Source of the DNA: Silurus meridionalis
Taxonomy: Eukaryota > Chordata > Actinopteri > Siluriformes > Siluridae
DNA: 64,000 nt
Direction of reading: 5' to 3'
Assembly (NCBI RefSeq): GCF_014805685.1
Contig: NC_060884.1
Coordinates: forward strand, 11,067,356 to 11,131,355
Shown here: positions 1 to 10,219 of the stretch, piece after piece
Position numbering within the stretch: the stretch's first letter is position 1
Layout: the number at the start of each line of letters is the position of its first letter
Translations under genes and position numbers: made by a program
Notes under the pieces: model-generated
What the model was told of the DNA's origin: nothing
The model's input: the letters and a program-made list of their open reading frames with translations, nothing else
Databases searched by the model: none

Positions 1-113
1 TCCAGGTGTGAAATAACCCGATTTATGAGGAAGATGACTGCGTCTTCCAATCCTGGCATTGGATTGGAAGACGCATTCATCTTCCTTATAAATCGGGTTA
101 TTTCACACCTGGA
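1..113. repeat. Near-perfect hairpin (foldback inverted repeat)
   Basis: Bases 1-53 and 61-113 are reverse complements with two mismatches (51/53 match), separated by a 7-base spacer (54-60). The right arm runs straight into a broken LINE fragment at 114. The left arm touches the window edge, so it may extend further. It could be a genomic foldback, the end of an unrecognised element, or an assembly or sequencing artefact. No coding content is seen. Confidence 0.9.
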
Positions 114-690
114 AAAGGTGCGAGGTCAGTGCTACTGGTTGATAGTTTCCGCAGTCTTTTGGGCGTGACGTCTTTGGAACAGGCACCACGCAGGATGTTT
201 TCCTTATCTGTGGCACCTTTCCCAGCCTCAGGTTCAGGTCAAACATGTACAGCAATATGCCGCACAGCTGGTCTGCACAGGTCTTAAGTAGCCTGGAGCT
301 AATGCCGTCTGGGCCTGCAGCCTTCCTCGCTTTGATCTTCCTGAGCTCATTCTCACCTGGGCTTCTGTGAGGGGTAGTGTGTATTGGTTGGAGTGTTGAC
401 TGGAGGGAGATGGGGCTGGAGCTGCTTGCTGTGGAAGCAGAGAAGGGGGATTGCAGCGGGGGGGACTGGATGGGGCTGGGGGAGGGTAGCTGATCGAATC
501 TGTTAAAGAATTAAGATCATTCACCCACTTCTGGTCACCCTCAGCCTGAAAGCTGGGCTCCTTATGACCAGTGATGGTCTTGAGCCCCTTCCACACACCA
601 CTGATATTGTTCTGCTGCAGCTGATCCTCCATCTTCCTCCTGTAGCATGCTTTTCCCTCCCTGATCTTCTTTCTCAGTTTTCGTTTCAGT
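114..690 (-). pseudogene. Rex1-like LINE fragment (linker and start of reverse transcriptase)
   Basis: On the minus strand, a reading frame covering 234-632 contains MEDQLQQNN, VWKGLKTITGHK, a proline-rich linker and then PLTEAQV. This is the stretch joining the endonuclease and reverse transcriptase of fish Rex1/CR1-type non-LTR retrotransposons. Below 370 the family's typical continuation (AAGPDGI, CADQLCGIL, KTSCVVPVPK, NYQPVAL) is visible only by switching frames, so the copy is frameshifted. It ends abruptly at the hairpin near 114 and abuts an RTE fragment near 690. It is a non-functional internal fragment. The family name is from recognition of conserved motifs; the clade (CR1/Rex1 rather than L2) is less certain. 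Confidence 0.75.
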
Positions 691-1027
691 AAGGTTTTCG
701 TTGAGAGTGATAAGGATGGACAGGATTAAAAATTAGTTTATTAGAGGACAATGCATGTAAGACGTTTTGGAGACAAGGTAAGGGAGGCACGATTGAAATG
801 GTTTGGACATGTGCAGCGGAGGGACATGGGGTATATCAGTAGGAGAATGCTGAGATTGGGGCCGCCAGGAAGGAGGAAAAGAGGAAGGCCAAAAGGAAAT
901 GTATTGGATGTGGTGAGGGAAGATATGCAGGTAGTTAGATTGAAAGAGGCAGATGTAGAGGACGGGGGGTATGGAGACAGATGATCAGCTGTGGCCACCC
1001 CTAATGGGGGAAGCCGAAAAAAGATGA
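691..1027 (+). pseudogene. 3' end of an RTE-clade LINE
   Basis: This stretch matches the 3' end of the full-length RTE element at 50404-53530 (compare 53185-53525). It encodes the characteristic C-terminal tail (FGDKVREARLKWFGHVQRRD, then GRRKRGRPKG and VVREDMQVV) and ends with the same CCTAATGGG...GCCGAAA terminus. The 5' part is missing, as is usual after aborted target-primed reverse transcription. The reading frame is open from 751 to 984. No target-site duplication was identified. Confidence 0.85.
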
Positions 1028-1696
1028 AGAGAATTTATGATTTTGTGGCTTTATAATGCTTCTAAATACAAGCAGGTCAAACATACTTACTTCTGGTTTT
1101 TATAATAAAATCTACTTTAATAATCTATGGTTGTAGAACAGGCCCCTAATCCATTAGAATAGAATAAACACAGTATTAGGGTCAGAGCAAAGAGAGATAT
1201 ACTGTATGCTTCTCTCCTAAGAGCAAAGTTGTGCATTTGTGAGGTACCTAAGGGACAGTAAAACCATCTGTCTGACATTTCTCATTCTCATTTGCTTTTG
1301 TAAATATCATATAACTGCACAACCAGAACCCTGTTGGTCAAAACGACAATGCATGATAGTGTATTTTCAATTATAATCCAATTAGAATCGATATTGTTTG
1401 TTGTAATTATTATACTTGAACAGCTATTTCTAAGTAAACTTGGCAAACAATTTTTAAACAGACATAGGTAAAAGGGCAGTGGCTTTTACAGAACTGTAGG
1501 CTGTTATCTCTGGCTTGTGCACTGACCTTTTCTATTAATTGACTCTTCAGGGAGTAGAATTCTTTGGAGTTGAGGGAATGGTGCTTGAGTTAAACCTAGT
1601 CCTTGACACAGTTTCCGGCCTGCCCAAATGGAGACCTAAGATGTCCTGGCCCAATTGTCTCCTGGGCAACCATCCATCTATTACAGCAGAAAGCTT
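1028..1696. other. Gene-free AT-rich stretch
   Basis: I see no coding region, repeat family or RNA gene here. Short open frames around 1539-1768 have no recognisable motif and run into the adjoining DIRS end. Confidence 0.6.
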
Positions 1697-1716
1697 GTTC
1701 CCCTTCAGGAACTCGA

Positions 1717-1875
1717 GCTGCGTCGAAACGCTATGGGAACGCCCCTGCGTGACCACGCTCTGAACCACGTGTGAAATCTAGCCAATAGGCAAGCCGTGAC
1801 GTCATAGACAGGCGACGTCGCGTAAACCAGGAAGCTACAAGATGGCTGTGCGGTGGTAGCGACATTAGCTTCTGC
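1717..1875 (+). repeat. DIRS-1 left inverted terminal repeat
   Basis: This 159-bp segment is the exact reverse complement of 6469-6627. A further outer segment, 1700-1740, is complementary to the internal region at 6331-6371. Its position upstream of the genes implies it holds the element's promoter. Confidence 0.95.
1781..1850 (+). promoter_or_regulatory. Putative Pol II promoter inside the DIRS-1 ITR
   Basis: The ITR contains a CCAAT box at 1782-1786, a perfect palindromic CRE (TGACGTCA) at 1797-1804 and an AAGATGGC motif of the YY1 type near 1839-1846. No TATA box is seen. The spacing suits a TATA-less promoter firing rightward into gag. Being an ITR, the same set is present in reverse at the right end (CRE at 6540-6547). 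The sites are read from sequence; activity is inference. Confidence 0.55.
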
Positions 1876-2035
1876 TAGTTCAGGTAAGCGCTTTGAGTGT
1901 GTTATCTGTGCAGTCATGAGCTTATATGCAGGCAAAATTCTGTCTGCGTGTCTCCTGCTTGCCCGATTCATTTCGGGGTGACACGCAGCCGATGTGTTGT
2001 TTGCTTAGCTTAGGAGCGTGCTTAGTCGGCTCGAG

Positions 2036-2585
2036 GGTATCGGTTGTTAGCATTTTAGCCGTGCGGCTATGCGCTCCGGCTGCTAGCCGAGCTCCGTTCC
2101 CGGGATTACGCTCGTTTGGCGGTTCATTCTCCGGTGCGTGTGACGCGGTGCTCCGTATTCTTCCTCCGAGGTGGGTGAATTTTCGGGGAGCGCTCTCCGA
2201 GGTGAGCGCTCTTCCTCGCGGCTTTGGCTCTCGATGGTATCGGCTGTTAGCATTTAGCCGTGTGGCTATGCGCTCCCGGCTGCTAGCCGAGCTCCCGTTC
2301 CCCGGGGATTGCGCTCGTTTGGTGACGGTTCTTCCCCCGGTGCGTTCGCGGTGCTCCGTATTCTTCCTCCGAGGTGGGAGAATTTCAGAGCGCTCTCGAG
2401 GTGGCGCTCTCCTCGAGGCTTTGGCTCTCGATGGTATCGGCTGTTAGCTTTAGCCGTGTGGCTATGCGCTCGGCTGCTAGCCGAGCTCCGTTCCCGGGAT
2501 TGCGCTCGTTTGGTATCGGTTCTTTTCCCGGTGTGTGTGACGCGGTGCTCTGTATTTCTTCCTCCGAGGTGGATGAAATTTCGGG
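2036..2585 (+). repeat. Tandem repeat of about 198 bp, 2.75 copies, in the DIRS-1 leader/gag region
   Basis: Units begin at 2036, 2236 and 2433, each with GGTATCGG followed by a TTAGC-rich palindromic stretch and a CTCCGAGGTGG segment. Copies differ by small indels that change reading frame. The repeat is inside the element, so it arose in the element or its parent and not in flanking DNA. It contributes to loss of the gag frame. Confidence 0.85.
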
Positions 2586-2589
2586 ATAT

Positions 2590-3180
2590 TAGGGGAAGCA
2601 TGCCTGGCGGCTGCTTCTTCTCCCGGTGCGGGCGGCGCAGCATTACATGTCTCTCTCTCCGAGGAGGTTGAGCTGGTGGATGCTGGCGAGCCTGCGGACT
2701 CCTCACAGCCTGTGCTGTATATGGAGCTCCTTGTGGTCGTGGCACGGGCCGGTCCGAGCTGGATTAGCTTGGCCGGTCGTGTGGCGGGAGCAGCGCGCGC
2801 CAGTGAGCTGGTTGTGCGTTTCCTGCACTGTGTCACAGCCTCAGCGCCTCCCCTGATCTGCGCACCGAGGTGTCTGGGTCCTGGGAGGCCCGTGGACGCG
2901 CATGCTTTTCCGATGTTCTTTCGCTGTGCGCGAATGTTATTGGATCTGCGTGGCGCGGCTACGGGACGTTGCCGCTTGTGGTGGAGATGCTAGCTAGCTA
3001 TCTCTCCCCGAGTGTTGCGTCTGTGACGGCTATCGGTTTGCCTACGAAGCGCCGCTTGGCTCTGGTGGGTAGCGCTGCGCGGCAGGTCAGGCTACAGGTT
3101 GCTTCCACCACGATGAGTGTGTTGCAGGCATACCAGGCTGGCCTGCTATGGGGGATGATGCGAGCTTCCTTCTGAGCGTC
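2590..3180 (+). pseudogene. DIRS-1 gag-like gene, frameshifted
   Basis: Fragments of the DIRS Gag-like protein occur in two frames. Around 2676-2870 there is an MELLVVVARA segment, equivalent to the EELLEVVTRAVAKL motif of other copies in this window (26430 and 30030 regions). From 2870 to 3175 the frame shifts and reads VSGSWEARGRACFSD, then LASYLSPSVAS and VLQAYQAGLLW, which match the middle of fish DIRS Gag. Gag packages element RNA in the cytoplasm. The product cannot be made intact. The start is obscured by the tandem repeats upstream, so coordinates are approximate. Confidence 0.7.
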
Positions 3181-3556
3181 ATGGTGTCCCTCCTGGCCTG
3201 ACCTGGTGACGCTGTGGGTAAGGGTGATTGCTGGCGGGTTCAGGAGGCCGCGGTGGCGTTTCAGTGGTAGTGCCTCGCTGCTCCGATGGAGCTGCTCAGC
3301 GGCAGCCGCGCCCTGGTACGTCCAGGCACAGCGAGATGGCCCGGTGAGAGAGTGTTGCCACCCGACTCCGCGGGGCGGTCCTAGGGGCCCCTGGCGACTC
3401 TCTAGGCCGAGGAGGGCTGGGCGGCCTGAGGTCGTCCTCGCCTCTGGTGAGCAGGCTGTGGTGCGTAGGCCTGATGGCTTGCATTTTGGAGGGCGGTGCG
3501 CACCTCATGCTACGGTGCTCGTCCCTCCCTGGCACCGCCGGGAGGCCGGTCTGTCG

Positions 3557-3990
3557 GCCCTGCCACAGGGTGTTCGGGACGCTGCCTCCCTCTAGCGGTT
3601 AACTCCCTTATTTCCGCCGACAGTTCGTTGCGGATGGGTGTCATCCGCCGCCTCTCAGGGGCTTCACGGCCGCAGCACGCTGCTCCTGCCGCTTGGGTTC
3701 AGGAGGACTGTCTGTTAGCCCTGCCACGGGTCGTGTTCAGGGCGCAGCTTCTCCAGCGGTTTGCTCCCAGTATTCCGCCCGTATGATCGCTGCGGACGGG
3801 GGGTTCCGCCGCCTCTCAGGAGGCTTCAACGGCCGCAGTACGCTGCTCCTGCCGTTTGGGTTCAGGAGGACTGTCTGTTAGCCCTGCCACGGGTCGTGTT
3901 CAGGCGCAGCTTCCAGCGGTTTGCTCCCGTATTCCGCCCGGCGTGATCGCTGCGGACAGGGGGTTCCGCCACCTCTCAGGAGGTGTGGTC
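3557..3990 (+). repeat. Tandem repeat of about 160 bp in the DIRS-1 gag 3' region
   Basis: Units start at TTCCGCC at 3612, 3773 and 3932. They share GGTTCAGGAGGACTGTCTG and GCCCTGCCACGGG. The segment 3557-3611 looks like the end of a preceding partial unit and the third unit stops near 3982. As with the 198-bp repeat, copies have diverged by small indels. No protein repeat is maintained across units. Confidence 0.8.
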
Positions 3991-4079
3991 GGCTGCAGAG
4001 CACCGCCCAGCCGCTCTGAGTGGGTCGGGGCCAGCCCCGAGGTTGGTTCTCCTGTGGAGACTTTCTGTCAGTCTTAGGG

Positions 4080-5586
4080 CTGCCTGGAGTCTCTCGGGGG
4101 TCCTGCGTACTGTGAAGAAGGGTTGCGCAATTCGGTTCGCATCTTCTCCTCCCCGGCTCGACGGGGTGTGTCCCGCCCTGGCGGGACCCGTGCAGGCCCT
4201 GGTCCTGGAACAGGGAGTGCGCACACTCCTGGGGAAAGGGGCCATCGGTGGTTCCCTCTCAGTTTGCGAGTCAGGCTGCTACGGCCCGTGCTTCGTTGTT
4301 CAAGAAGGACGGTGGGTTGCGTCCCATTCTGGATCTCTGCTACTTGAACCACTCACTTTTTGGGGCTCGGGTTCAGGTTTCTCGTTTAGAGAGGTCGTGT
4401 CTCAGGTCATGTCCAAGGACTGATTTGTCATACGCTAGATCTGGAGGTTGCATGCTCCCATGCAGCCGTCCTTCACCAGCGCAGGAGGTTCCTGAGGTTG
4501 CTTTGGTGAAGCTTACCAATATCGGTCCTTCCGTGCGGCCTAGCGCCTCACCCGTGCCTTCACAGAGTGCGTGAACGCAGCACTGACCCGCTGCGGCTTC
4601 AGGGCATCCGCGTTCTGTATTATATCAACGATTGGTTGATGGTGGCTCGTTAGACCACCTGGCGGTTTGGCATTGAGGTGCTGTTCCCGCCTGCATGAAG
4701 GTACTGGGGTTCGGTCTGGGACGCCGGGTTGTGTGTACTTTCCCAGCGCGGAGGGCCACTTTCTCGGCGTGGTGTGGGACTCGGCCGAGTTGCGGGCACG
4801 GTTGTCTCCCGCCCGGTTTGTAGTCATCCTCACTGCAGTCAGGAGGGTAGGGGCAGGCCGCCTGGTCACTGTGAGGCAGTTCCAGAGGCTGCTGGGTCTC
4901 ATGTCGGCAGTGTCCGCATGTGGCCCCTCCAGTGGTGGCTCCGGGGCAGTAGGTTCTCCCCCTGAGGGAGTCTGTGTCATCACATCAAGGTCTTACGGTG
5001 TGCCCACGAGCCTTGGTTGCATGGTAGAACCACGTTCTGTCCCGAGGCCCCGTTTTAGGGACTCCTTGTCGTCGCGTAACGCTAACGACGGGCGCTTCCA
5101 TCACGGGGTGGGGAGCGGTCATGAGTGGCCACTCCTCTCAGGGTCTGTGGAGCGGCCCGCGTCTCTTGTGGCACATAGGTTGCCGGGAGGTGCTGGCAGT
5201 GTTGTTGGAGTTACAACTCTTTCTCCCAGTCCTTAGAGATCGCTATGTGTTGGTCCGCTCGGACAATGCTGCGGTGGTCTCGTACATCGTCCACCGGGGG
5301 GACCTCCGGTCTCGCCCTTGCGAGCAACGGGCGCAGGGGGTCCTCTTGTGGTCCCGGGACGAACTCCTCTCATTTAGAGCCGGTTACATCCCGGGACGGT
5401 TGGATGCCTGAGCAGACGCCCTGTCGAGACAGTGGCTGCCGTGGGACGGTCTTGGCCGAGGCTACGCCTGTACGCCTTTCCCCGATTGCGCTGCTCTCGG
5501 GAGTTCTGGGAGAGTTTTGCGGAACCCTGGTTCACCCCTGCCCGGTGTTGTGGAGCCTGTGGCCCCTGAGGGGACACGGTTTGTAG
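4080..5586 (+). pseudogene. DIRS-1 reverse transcriptase/RNase H, frameshifted
   Basis: The order of motifs follows DIRS-2's intact reading frame. TVKKGCAIRF and ALVLEQGV lie at 4100-4220, KKDGGLRPILDL near 4300, and the active-site region at 4600-4650 reads YINDW where YIDDW is expected, so one catalytic aspartate is replaced by asparagine. GRLVTVRQFQRLLGLM lies near 4855. The RNase H part at 5121-5410 has WHIGCREVLAVLLEL, LVRSDNAAVVSYI and YIPGRL. The C-terminal LWPLRGHG is at about 5560-5585. At least four frame changes and a stop at 5409 interrupt it. The enzyme would have copied element RNA into DNA. This copy is dead. Confidence 0.85.
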
Positions 5587-6330
5587 CGGCTGTTCTCTCT
5601 GCCGAGGTAGTAGAGGCCCCTCTCCACTCCAGAGCTCCCTCCATGAGGAGGTTGTATGCCGCACGATGGCGACTGTTCGCGTCACGGTGTGAGCACCATG
5701 ACTTGGACCCAGATGACTGCCCGGTCGGTTCAGTTCTGGTGTTTTTGCAGGTACAGTTTGCCGCTGGGTTAACCCCTTCGACCCTGAGGGTTTCCGTGTT
5801 CGCTGGGTAGGTCCCATTGGTGACACGTTTCCTCCGCGGCGCCCGGAGGCTGTGGCCCGGGACACGACTCGGAGTGCCTGTCTGGGACTTGGCAGTTGCC
5901 TCGTCCCACCTGGAGTTGCCCCCTGGCATGCCCAGAGTGTTCTTACACGGGCCAGGTGCTCCCACGATGTGTCGTGTTACAGGCATTCTGCCCTCCTCTG
6001 TTATAGCCCCGACCAGGGGTTACGAGACCAGCTGTGTCCAGTGCGAGCACTGGGTGCTTATCTCCACAGGACGAGTCCTTGGGGTGGTTGGTGCAGTTGT
6101 TCGGCTGCGAGTCCGCGGCTCGCCCGCCGGAGTGTGGCGGCCTCTGCGGCCGGGTGCACATGAGTGTCACTCCGGGGCGTCTGTGACGCTGCGGGTTGGT
6201 CCACCCGCTGGCCTTTGTCAGGTTCTATGGCCTCGACCTCAGAGCCACCCCGGCTCCTCTGTCCCACGTGCTGGTGCCGAGGCCCTCACTCTTTGGCAGG
6301 GTCTGGTCAGTGTGGCGTGATTGGACACTC
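5517..6330 (+). pseudogene. DIRS-1 tyrosine recombinase, frameshifted and internally deleted
   Basis: The N-terminal core-binding part is open at 5517-5807 (LHSRAPSMRRLYAARW, CEHHDLDPDDCPVGS, LTPSTLRV) and overlaps the end of the reverse transcriptase frame, as expected for DIRS. A frameshift follows, then VTRFLRGARRL at 5820 and, in another frame, LCPVRALGAYLHRT near 6030. The segment carrying the HxxR catalytic motif is missing between about 6110 and 6180. The nucleophile region (DAAGW then RFYGLDL) is split by a frameshift near 6200-6240. The recombinase would integrate circular element DNA; this copy cannot. Confidence 0.8.
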
Positions 6331-6418
6331 GTTCCCATAGCGTTTCGACGCAGCTCGAGTTCCTGAAGGGGCGTCTCAAGGTTCTGACGTAACCCTAGTT
6401 CCCCGAGGAACGAGACGC
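6331..6418 (+). repeat. DIRS-1 internal complementary region (ICR)
   Basis: Bases 6331-6371 are the reverse complement of the element's left outer end (1700-1740). Bases 6372-6418 are the reverse complement, with small differences, of its right outer end (about 6627-6675). In the DIRS replication model this segment templates joining of the two ends into a circle. Its position just after the recombinase gene and before the right ITR is canonical. Confidence 0.9.
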
Positions 6419-6468
6419 CGCGCCTCCGCCACACTCCCTGCATCCCGCGGCGCTTACCTTCTCTCTTT

Positions 6469-6627
6469 GCAGAAGCTAATGTCGCTACCACCGCACAGCC
6501 ATCTTGTAGCTTCCTGGTTTACGCGACGTCGCCTGTCTATGACGTCACGGCTTGCCTATTGGCTAGATTTCACACGTGGTTCAGAGCGTGGTCACGCAGG
6601 GGCGTTCCCATAGCGTTTCGACGCAGC
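6469..6627 (-). repeat. DIRS-1 right inverted terminal repeat
   Basis: It is the exact inverse of 1717-1875 over 159 bp and includes the reversed CRE at 6540-6547. Outside it, 6628-6676 holds the right outer end with a GGTTACGTTCGTAACC near-palindrome. Confidence 0.95.
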
Positions 6628-6676
6628 GTCTCGTTCCCTCGGGGAACTAGGGTTACGTTCGTAACCTTGAGACGTT

Positions 6677-8947
6677 TTTCTTATTTTGCGTTGTTTTGCT
6701 TTCTAAACTTTAAACACTCATGAAGGTTTTGACTGATCCTTTGGATTAGTAGTTGTCTTTTTAATGCTTTTGTATATTGCAGGCAGAGATCAGCACAAGT
6801 TATAAATGCTGCAATCTGACCTAGTTTACTGTATGTATCCATAAAGAAACAACAGCACCAACCAACAACAGCTTTTAAAATATTTTGTAAAAACACAGAC
6901 ATAAAAACATTCTCTCCTTTTACCTGATATGTTCAGGTTAGGGTTTTACCATTAAAATGCAAAAAGCATTTTCCTTTTGAAAGTGCTAAAGAATAAAAAT
7001 AAATAGATTTCATAAGTGAGTTTCTTTTTATAAGTGACCTCCCACATCATTGTTCAAAGGATTTATTACATGGATACTCTCCAAGGATTCCTAGTTCTAA
7101 GCTACAATTTGTGTTAGATGTTTCAGCAACCTTTGTCACTCCAGTGAAAGCATTATTGTGTGAATCCATGTCTGGGTTTAAGGGAGATCTGTTCCTCTCT
7201 ATCTTGAGGCTGTTAAATGGATGATCAGTATTTGAGAGGTGTGTAGTCTTCCTTTGGGTTTAGAGGTGAGAATACAAATGAGTCAACCTTTCCCAAAAAA
7301 GAAAGTGTTTTCCCTCAAGTGCATGTCTGTCATGAGCTTGTTGAAAGACACTGTTATTCTAGGAAAAAAAAAACATTTAGCTTCTGTGTACTGATTTACA
7401 ATATGATATTTGTAGAAAGAGAGAGAAATATTTGATTGTTCAGTTATGAGCACAAAAACTCAAACTAGCTCACATGGGGAACACTAGAACATGCAGAATA
7501 TGGATTAATTGTGCAAATAATGTTTAGTTGGGATGCATTTTTATAAGGGAAGATCATGGTATAGAGATAACTGAAGGTTATGAAGGTTGTGAAAAAATTG
7601 CTTATTTAATGCAATGGCTTTCACCTTATAAGTTAGATTTATAATTAGTCTTAAATGTTTTTGAAACATTGAGTAAATTGGTTTTCCATTAATAAATTTG
7701 TGAATAAGTGTGATGTTAAGGTAATGCTATTTAATTGGCTTATTTTAATTTAAAATAATTTTATTTCTATTTCATTGGCTCTGCACTTGTACTCTGCACA
7801 ATGACAATAAAGTTGAATGTAACCTAATTTTGTCATGTTCCTATTTTCTTTAATTATATTTCTTTAAACAATTTGTTATATTCAATCTGGATAAATATCT
7901 AGGACAATCTCACAGGATTGTTTTCTTGAGATCTTGCCTGTCACCACTTGTGATTCCAAAATGTTTATAAAATCTATAGTTATTTTTTTCCTTCTTTCTT
8001 TTTAAAATACATTTGCAAATGCATATTTTACAGACCTCATTGTGGATATATTACCTATGAGATTTCATTAAGGAACAAGATGCATTAAAAACACAAAACT
8101 TTTTGATGAATTAACAACAGAAGGTGTGTTACAAGATTTTCTCCCCTTAACTGCATATATACTTTAACAAGAGGGCTTCCGTTCACCAGCTAACCTTTTG
8201 GTCTCAATAGGACAGAAAAAAAAATAATGCTACTGCAAAGCAAAGAGAACGGTAACCAATTTCCTGACCGTACTATGACTCTATTATTTAAAGCCTTGTA
8301 ATACACATAAAACTCCATTCATTGTTTAGATTGTACATCAAATTCTAAACAAAATTGCTTGCATTTAAACTCAACATGTCACTCAGCATCACATGCGCAA
8401 ATAAACGTATGATGGTTCAATGGTGCTGAGGGCAGCACTGCCACTTCATAACTCCTGGGTCCTTGGTTTGCTCCTGACCTCAAGTTGTCTCTGTAAAGAT
8501 AATGTATGTGTAAATGTGTTCACTATGATGGTCTGAAATCTCATTCAGGCTATATTTCGACCTCACGACCATTGTTTTTCCAGATCCATTATGACCTTGT
8601 GAAGGATATAGTTCTCAATGAGAAATTCCTGAATAAATGTTCCACCTTATTATCTTGATTTCTAGGTTTGTGTGCTTGTGTTTGTGCATGACAGGAATCA
8701 CAATTTACTTTCAATGTCTCTTACATTAGCCTCTGCCAAAAAGGCAAACACACTCAATACTCCTATTTAAAGACCCATTACACGATAAATTCACACACTG
8801 CTAATGAGGCTTAACAATGGTATCTGGCAGAAATAATTAAAAAGGATAAAGTTGGCATAAAAGAACATGAAATGACACATTGCCAGTGTGACCACAAATG
8901 GAAGCATTGGAATGTGCTCTTATGTGACACAGGAATGCTTTAAAAAG

Positions 8948-8948
<1 letters not shown>
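6677..8948. other. Gene-free AT-rich stretch
   Basis: I recognise no coding sequence apart from a short LINE tail at 7778-7830. The sequence is AT-rich with homopolymer runs. 8770-8900 has an evenly complex texture that could be conserved non-coding DNA, but that cannot be decided from one sequence. Confidence 0.5.
7778..7830 (+). repeat. Short 3' tail of a Rex1-like LINE
   Basis: CTCTGCAC, then CAATGACAATAAAGTTGAAT, is the conserved 3' end of Rex1-type fish LINEs, and resembles the ends at 16955-16975 and (reversed) 31190-31240 and 45340-45400. Only about 50 bp remain. Confidence 0.55.

Positions 8949-8998
<50 letters not shown>
8949..8998. repeat. (CT)n microsatellite
   Basis: An uninterrupted CT dinucleotide run, followed at 9010-9050 by an imperfect GA-rich stretch that could pair with it. 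Confidence 0.97.
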
Positions 8999-9535
8999 AA
9001 ATCTACTTATGAGAAAGAGAGAGAAAGAGAAAAAGTGAGAGAGAGAAAAGGGGGGAGGGGGGTTGCCTTTATGTTTTTAAAAGTTTTTCTGTCAGCATTT
9101 TGATCATTAAAAAAAAATGTTCTATGTTCTTCATTTCCCAGCAAGAGGCAAAGCATTAGCCTCCATATTTGTGACAGCAACCTTTCCCCTGGTGCATTTG
9201 TTTATTTTGTCTTTTGTTTTTCTGAGTCGAATGTTTTTGGCATTTTGTGGAAAGTCAACATTATAGCAATTCATCGTGAAGCCCCGTGAGAAGGACAGAA
9301 ACTGCTGTTAAGGCTACCCCCCCATTCTAACTAAAAGGAGCAGCTTTCCTTCCATAGCCATGAAATGAAATGCTTGATTTCCATATCCGCTAGGCATGGC
9401 TGGCTTAGCATGTCAACAGTGAGGTGGCACACATCCGAGAAAGAGCGTGGCTGCTTGCTTCAGGGGACTCCCACTTCTGTCTGATCCTGTGATGAAACGT
9501 AGAAGAAAAAAGGAAGCCTCACACACATGTACATG

Positions 9536-9538
<3 letters not shown>

Positions 9539-9607
<69 letters not shown>
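9539..9607. repeat. (AC)n microsatellite
   Basis: About 34 uninterrupted AC units. The long His/Thr and Cys/Val frames through it are artefacts of the repeat. Confidence 0.97.
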
Positions 9608-9608
<1 letters not shown>

Positions 9609-9740
9609 TCTGACTCATTAGCATTTTCGAAGGAAACTACTAGTGTGCTTTGGGAGCACTGAAGCTCTACTCGAACTCACTTACATGATAAGGGGGGCTC
9701 AACAGGGCATTTAGCATTTCCTTTAGATTTCAATCCTGCT

Positions 9741-9741
<1 letters not shown>

Positions 9742-9784
<43 letters not shown>
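9742..9784. repeat. (GT)n microsatellite
   Basis: About 21 GT units, in opposite sense to the AC array 140 bp upstream. Confidence 0.97.
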
Positions 9785-9785
<1 letters not shown>

Positions 9786-10148
9786 CAACTGTGGGCATCT
9801 GAATACTGATTCAGCCTCAAGGACTTGTCTGTACACTTCCCATATCCTCAGTGTCATATAATAAAGGCTCAGACAGATGCAATTGCAGATTAAGCAGTTT
9901 TTGCTGAAAGGCAAATAAAGCCAAAACGTAGTCCAAATATCAAAGTCCAAGTCAGGCAAAAGGTCAAGAGATCAGCAAACAACATATACAGGGTAATTCA
10001 GAGACAAATAACCGTTAACAGAACAAAAGATTCAAACCAGAGGTGCAAACATGTGAGCAAGACTTTAGATAGACTAAGACTACTACAAACAGAGCTAATA
10101 CTTTGCATGGTTTCTATAAATAAATGTTCTTAAAATAGAAGCAAAAAG

Positions 10149-10150
<2 letters not shown>

Positions 10151-10209
<59 letters not shown>
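10151..10209. repeat. (GT)n microsatellite at a LINE 3' boundary
   Basis: About 29 GT units lying directly beside the 3' end of the minus-strand Rex1-like LINE that begins at 10220. Confidence 0.97.
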
Positions 10210-10211
<2 letters not shown>

Positions 10212-10219
10212 GAGTCAAG

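Larger units (their letters stand above)
1697..6676 (+). mobile_element. DIRS-type tyrosine-recombinase retrotransposon, complete ends (DIRS-1)
   Basis: A whole element is recognised by inverted terminal repeats (1717-1875 and 6469-6627), an internal complementary region (6331-6418), and, in order on the plus strand, decayed gag, reverse transcriptase/RNase H and tyrosine recombinase. DIRS elements lack LTRs and integrase; a tyrosine recombinase is thought to insert a circular DNA intermediate. The body is GC-rich compared with the AT-rich flanks. Every gene is frameshifted, so the copy cannot encode its own proteins, although the two ITRs are identical over 159 bp. Two sets of tandem duplications enlarge the gag region. 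I call it one element because end, internal and coding features are collinear. Confidence 0.9.

Noticed and set aside
1926..3595. Long overlapping open frames on both strands of the GC-rich region
   Set aside because: They result from high GC content and the 198-bp tandem repeat in DIRS-1; only the gag motifs described are supported.
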